Positions 60,057 through 64,000 of a DNA stretch of 64,000 bases are shown here, piece after piece (within the stretch, counting starts at the first letter, position 1; each line of letters starts with the position of its first letter). A program made the translations under genes and the position numbers. The DNA is from Drosophila miranda. Lineage: Eukaryota; Arthropoda; Insecta; Diptera; Drosophilidae. Where the stretch lies: NCBI RefSeq assembly GCF_003369915.1, contig NC_046677.1:30150913-30214912 (forward strand), given 5' to 3'. Under the pieces are notes generated by a model. It saw only the letters and a list, made by a program, of their open reading frames with translations. It did not search any database and had not been told where the DNA came from.

Positions 60057-60875
60057 TTATGCAGACGTTGAGTCCACTGGCTGGGCGTAGCGGGCGGTCC
60101 ACTCCCGTGCGATGCGGTCGTGCTGCTCGCGGTTCGTCTTGTACATCTCGGCAGCGTCGCAGTTCAAGGGGCTCTCGGGGTTGGGGTCCGACAGCAGCGA
60201 CTGGATGGACAAAAGTATCTTCTCCACGTTCAGGGCGGGCGACCAATTCGAGCTTAGAATATCCACGCAGATCTCTTGGTTGTTAATATTGCAGTGGTAC
60301 ACCCTTGTACGGAATAGTATATCCGGTGGTAGAGACGGGTACGTGTGCGGAAAGTGAAGGAGTAGTTCAAAGTGGCCTCCCTCGTAGGGCGTGTCCAAGG
60401 GCCCGAGAATAACGGCCTTCCAGTCGTAGATACAGTCGTCCACTAACTCCACCGTGCACCCGTCCGTCGGATCGCTCGTCATTTTCGCCATCTCCCTGCG
60501 GAGGCGGCGTACGCCTAATTCAGTGTCCATTACATTTTCTGGAGCCGCAGCTCCACGGCCAGCAATTATAGCCTCCGCCATTTCAAGAAAGGCACGCTGT
60601 TGGTCTAACATCTCTAAGTCCTCACGGGTTGTGAGGTGCCAGACACCATCCCAATACACTACGGCGTTGACAACGGGAGGGTCCTCAGCGGGCGGCTGGT
60701 TGGCAGCGATCTGGATTGCACGGCGCTGGCGGGCAGTGGTGGTGGTCCTGCGGCGCCTGGGATGGGAGGATATGGCCTCCACTGCGCGGAGGAACGCAGC
60801 GCGTCGGGTCAAGGGCGGGGCGGCAGGGGACGCCTGGTTGGCCGCCAAAATACGAGCACTTCTGCGGGGCGCCAT
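60057..60875 (-). CDS. UBE2E-like ubiquitin-conjugating enzyme with Arg-rich extension, copy 2
   Basis: This 272-residue protein has its UBC domain at ~124-264, HCNI motif, active-site Cys at ~203 in EICVDIL, NWSPAL block and REWTARYA helix, all intact. The first ~75 residues (MAPRRSARILAANQASPAAP onward) match copy 1 closely. The next ~45 residues do not: copy 2 has a WDGVWHLTTREDLEMLDQQR stretch where copy 1 has the NRRGTN repeats. Downstream of that the two again align. The ATG at 60875 follows a TTGCAG acceptor by 3 nt, and the leader intron is the same as in copy 1. Both copies look functional. The 1.1 kb repeat upstream lies where this gene's promoter would extend. Confidence 0.88.
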   Translation of the reverse strand: MAPRRSARILAANQASPAAPPLTRRAAFLRAVEAISSHPRRRRTTTTARQRRAIQIAANQPPAEDPPVVNAVVYWDGVWHLTTREDLEMLDQQRAFLEMAEAIIAGRGAAAPENVMDTELGVRRLRREMAKMTSDPTDGCTVELVDDCIYDWKAVILGPLDTPYEGGHFELLLHFPHTYPSLPPDILFRTRVYHCNINNQEICVDILSSNWSPALNVEKILLSIQSLLSDPNPESPLNCDAAEMYKTNREQHDRIAREWTARYAQPVDSTSA

Positions 60876-61371
60876 TACCTGCAAGACGGCAAAGAGCTTA
60901 GAAACACTTTTACGGGGAATACGATAACTTCTTACGTTCAGATTATTGAAAATGTGATTTTTATTTTGCCAGAACGACTTACAACGTCGCACACGAAATG
61001 AAAGTGAGACAGGTCTGTTTTGCAGCAACAGTTTCTTTCGACTCGGTTTCCAGCACAGCTTCCTTTGACTTGCTTTCCAACACTACATTTTGCACAGCTG
61101 TTTTGCCGTTGCTCTGTTTTGAACTTTCACGTTTCCCCCGCTGTATACGATTCTGTATTAAATACAGTCAAATAATTATGGTTTAAAGTTTTGTTTGGAT
61201 TATAAATCCCACTGGCACAATAACTGCTTTATTTTCAAAAGCTTTACGCCTGAAAAAGGAAAGGGTCCTTATTATCCGCATAAACTGGCTTGCTGGCTGG
61301 GAAAAGGGCCAACCAAATTGAGCAGAAAAGAGAGCAACAAGCATTCTATAATTTTATCTTGGGCCATGTTA

Positions 61372-62480
61372 TTTTTATACCCGATACTCAAAATGAGTAT
61401 TGGGGTATATTAGATTTGTGGTAAAAGTGGATGTGTGTAACGTCCAGAAGGAATCGTTTCCGACCCCATAAAGTATATATTCTTGATCAGCATCAATAGC
61501 CGAGTCGATTGAGCCATGTCTGTCTGTCCGTCTGTCCGTCCGTCCGTCTGTCCGTCTGTCCGTCCCCTTCGGCGCCTAGTGCTCAAAGACTATAAGAGCT
61601 AGAGAAACGATGTTTTGGACCCAGACTTCTGTGATATGTCACTGCTACAAAAATATTTCAAAACTTCGCCCCGCCCACTTCCGCCCCCACAAAGGACGAA
61701 AATCTGTGGCATCCACAATTTTAAAGATATAAGAAAACCAAAAACGTAGAATTGTAGAGAATGACCATATCTTTAAGAATCTGAATTGGATCGTATTATT
61801 ATTATAGCCAGCATCAAGAAAACAATTTCATTTTTTCTCGCCCTGTCTCTCTCTAACACACACGTAGCATAGGCGGCTTTGCTTAGAGTAAAACATTAGC
61901 GCCTAGATCTCAGACTACAAAAGCTAGAGCAACCAAATTTGGTATCCACACTCCTAATACATCGGACCGAGACGAGTTTGTTTCAAAATTTCGCCACACC
62001 CCCTTCCGCCCCCGCAAAGGACGAAAATCTGGGGATATTCAAAAATCTCAGAGACTATTAAGGCTAGAGTAACCAAATTTGGTATCCGCACTGCTGTTAG
62101 ATCTTACTATAAAACGTGTATCTCAAAATTTCACCCCACCCCCTTCCGCCCACACAAAGGACGAAAATCTGTTGCATCCACAATATTGCACATTCGAGAA
62201 AACTAAAAACGCAGAATCATAGATAATGACCATATCTATCAGAATCTGCTGAATCTGGATCAGATCAGATCATTTTTATAGCCAATAGGAACAAATCAAT
62301 TTGCAGTGGCTACGCAGCACCCGACGTCACGCTCAGACTGATTTTCTGTCTCTCTCGCACGCACTCTTTGTCGTGTCCTTTAATATTAGCGGCGTCTGCC
62401 GGAGGAGAGCCATACTGACTTAGTATCGGGTATAACTGTAGAGTTGCGGTGTCCGCAGCAACTCACAACGTTCCCCCTCG
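61372..62480. mobile_element. SGM/ISY-like (DINE-1 type) nonautonomous repeat
   Basis: The element starts TTTTATACCCGATACTCA and near its end has TATCGGGTATAA. It then has a short imperfect hairpin (62443-62462, GTTGCGG with CCGCAGCAAC) and closes CCCCCTCG. The start also folds on itself (ATACTCA and TGAGTAT, 61384-61400). It has the CTGTCCGTCTGTCCGTCC tract (61518-61565) that I associate with obscura-group SGM/ISY repeats, considered Helitron-derived. A segment with AAAGGACGAAAATCTG occurs three times (~61692, ~62017, ~62157), and the longer blocks 61670-61800 and 62125-62280 are diverged duplicates. It has no coding capacity. Family name is from memory; exact ends and target site are uncertain. 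Confidence 0.75.
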
Positions 62481-63267
62481 TTTTTAATATCTGTATTACA
62501 CTTGAATTTTCCAACTGACTATCTGCCAAAAAGAGATAGCCATAGGGAAAAAGCTTGCAGTGCGAGAAGGAGGAATAGTAGAGCTGGGAGCTTTGAGCAG
62601 CGACTGCTACTTTTTTAAACAGTTTTTTCCCAAAAAGCGACTCAGCTGTTCTACTGATAGTCGGGAGTCGTGTGCCAGTACTGCATTGATTGCAGGATAC
62701 TATTTCGATACGTTAATGGCTTTGTATGGGAATAATGTGAAGAGAAATGTACATATAGCATTGAGAAACAATAACAATCAAGAAATAACAGAAACTGCGT
62801 AGTAGAGCAAAACTGCTGTGCCTTTAATTCGCATTTTGCTGGGAGCGCGGCTGGAGAGAGCGTCCCGGCGCGGTGCTTTTGCATTTGAGAGAGCGAGCTC
62901 AAAAAGGAGTTGTAAAAGGAGAGCACTAAAGCGAGAGCCGAGAGAGGCTGACACAAGAATGTGCTCGTGTGCTGGCTCATGGAATTGAGAGAGAGAGAGA
63001 GAGTGAGAGAGAGAGACAAAGGCGCGACTCACTGCGCTCGTGGCTTAAGCAAAACTGCAAGAGGGCGAAGAGCCCCTCTGGCTGCCTTTGTCACATACAA
63101 AAGCTTTGAGTCGTCGGATTTTTATATCAAGCGATTGTGCATTTTGGAAGTTTTGAATATGTAAAACACGAAAGATTGTGTGCCATACCGATCTATTTAA
63201 TTTAAGCAGAAATAAGTTTGTTGTAAGTGGCATCTATTGCTACAGGCTACCCTCCATGTTGCTGGAG
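62481..63267. other. intergenic stretch, GA-rich
   Basis: I can support no gene. It contains GAGAGA arrays (62988-63016) and GAGCGAG-rich sequence at 62840-62950, with possible GAGA-factor sites. A short plus ORF at 62560-62802 is unrecognised. Confidence 0.45.
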
Positions 63268-63474
63268 TCAGGATCCATTTTGTTGGCTTTTCTGCGTCTG
63301 CGATTGGATAGGGGTCGACGCCGGCGTCTGCGCCGGGGCTGGGGAACAGCCGCACGGCGGATGCTCTCCTGGACACGGACCGCACTCCCAGTTGCAGTGC
63401 CCCTCCACAACGCAGTCGGGGTCACAGCAGGGGGGGTTGGGTCCGATGTAGCCGGGATTAAACACGCAAGGCAT
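63268..63474 (-). CDS. Cys-rich Mst-like protein with Pro/Thr/Gln tail, 68 residues
   Basis: The ATG is at 63474 and the TGA at 63270-63268. It opens MPCVFNPGYIGPNPPCCDPDC, very close to the start of the 51-residue protein at 52605, then has CNWECGPCPGEHPPCGCSPAP. It ends in a Cys-free tail rich in Thr, Pro, Ser and Gln, which the other three lack. It has fewer CGP units than typical Mst(3)CGP proteins. It is the outermost member of the Cys-rich set, on the same strand but separated from the rest by the E2 pair and the mobile element. Sperm structural function is inferred from the family. Confidence 0.78.
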   Translation of the reverse strand: MPCVFNPGYIGPNPPCCDPDCVVEGHCNWECGPCPGEHPPCGCSPAPAQTPASTPIQSQTQKSQQNGS

Positions 63475-63747
63475 GTTGCAGCTTCGCCGGAGACACTCCG
63501 CAAAGGATTACGGCAGCAGGTCGGTTATATTTTGCAGATTTTGATTTTGAATTTACATAGAAGCCAAGGCGGTGCTGCTGGTGGTGGGGGCTGTTGTTTT
63601 CGGAAACGCACAGAGCCTGCCCATTCCGGTAGAGACTAGAACACACAATAGAACAGGCTAACTAGATGCCCGGCCTACGAGCACAGACAAACAGGCCCGT
63701 ATCAGGGCATAGGCGGCTTTTAATTATCGAAGAGCAGACATATTGAC

Positions 63748-63809
<62 letters not shown>

Positions 63810-64000
63810 AAACAGAGCAAAACAAAACAATGCTAAGCTCCCTCCGACGTGACAGCGTGGACAATGCCCATAATTATTTCATAATCGGGCAACACTTCAT
63901 ATTTATGGTGACAAAAGCCTGCAGATGGACAAAGCAAAGCCCCTGCAGGGAATTCCAGCCCCAGCCCCCGCCCCAACCCCAACCCCAACCCCAACCCCAG
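63475..64000. other. upstream flank with CA array
   Basis: Presumed promoter and leader of the Cys-rich gene at 63268-63474, then a long CA microsatellite (63750-63805) and a CCCCAAC-type repeat at the window end (63973-63999). No gene seen. Confidence 0.5.
63750..63805. repeat. CA microsatellite
   Basis: About 28 AC dinucleotides without interruption. Confidence 0.95.

Larger units (their letters stand above)
59909..61262 (-). repeat. tandem duplication unit 2
   Basis: This is the partner of 58098-59484. It begins at the poly(A) side (CAGCCTACGCCTTTATTTCAG) and ends in the shared TTTTCAAAAGC-TTACGCCTGAAA block. The SGM/ISY-like repeat begins about 110 bp beyond it. Confidence 0.85.

Overview
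The window looks like a piece of a Drosophila genome, most likely from the obscura group (D. pseudoobscura and relatives). It has short 54-100 bp introns with GTRAGT donors and TTGCAG acceptors. It has many CA, GA, CT and poly-G tracts in long gene-poor stretches, and one copy of a roughly 1.1 kb repeat of the SGM/ISY (DINE-1-like) type that is typical of obscura-group flies. The species call comes from these features and from memory; no database was searched.

Layout. (1) 1-5.5 kb holds no gene I can support. (2) 5.5-14.15 kb, minus strand, is a complete 12-coding-exon gene for a 770-residue leucine-rich-repeat, single-pass transmembrane receptor-like protein. All exon joins keep frame. (3) 14.2-34.9 kb is a gene-poor tract of simple repeats, with two diverged copies of a short unknown dispersed element (15.3-15.5 and 29.8-30.0 kb) and two weak ORF candidates. 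(4) 34.9-36.0 kb has an intronless gene for a 187-residue multi-pass hydrophobic protein ending in a CQCQCQC tail, facing a frameshifted Gly/Pro-rich remnant on the other strand. (5) 36-52.6 kb is again gene-poor. (6) 52.6-63.5 kb is a compact cluster with every gene on the minus strand. It holds four small Cys-rich proteins like the Mst(3)CGP sperm-tail family, two unrecognised proteins that may be related (one built of 33-residue repeats), a divergent TAF5-family WD40 protein, and two tandem UBE2E-like ubiquitin-conjugating enzymes with the relic of a third. The repeat at 61.4-62.5 kb sits just upstream of the second E2.

The right-hand cluster reads as a male-germline block: a TAF5 paralog of the kind that serves spermatocyte transcription, Cys-Gly-Pro sperm structural proteins, and duplicated E2s with novel Arg-rich N-termini. 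Testis expression is inferred from family resemblance, not seen. The most unusual point is at 55.5-55.85 kb. Two canonical short introns follow the TAF5-like stop codon and join it, in the same reading frame, to the Cys-rich 44-residue ORF. This suggests a dicistronic or stop-readthrough transcript.
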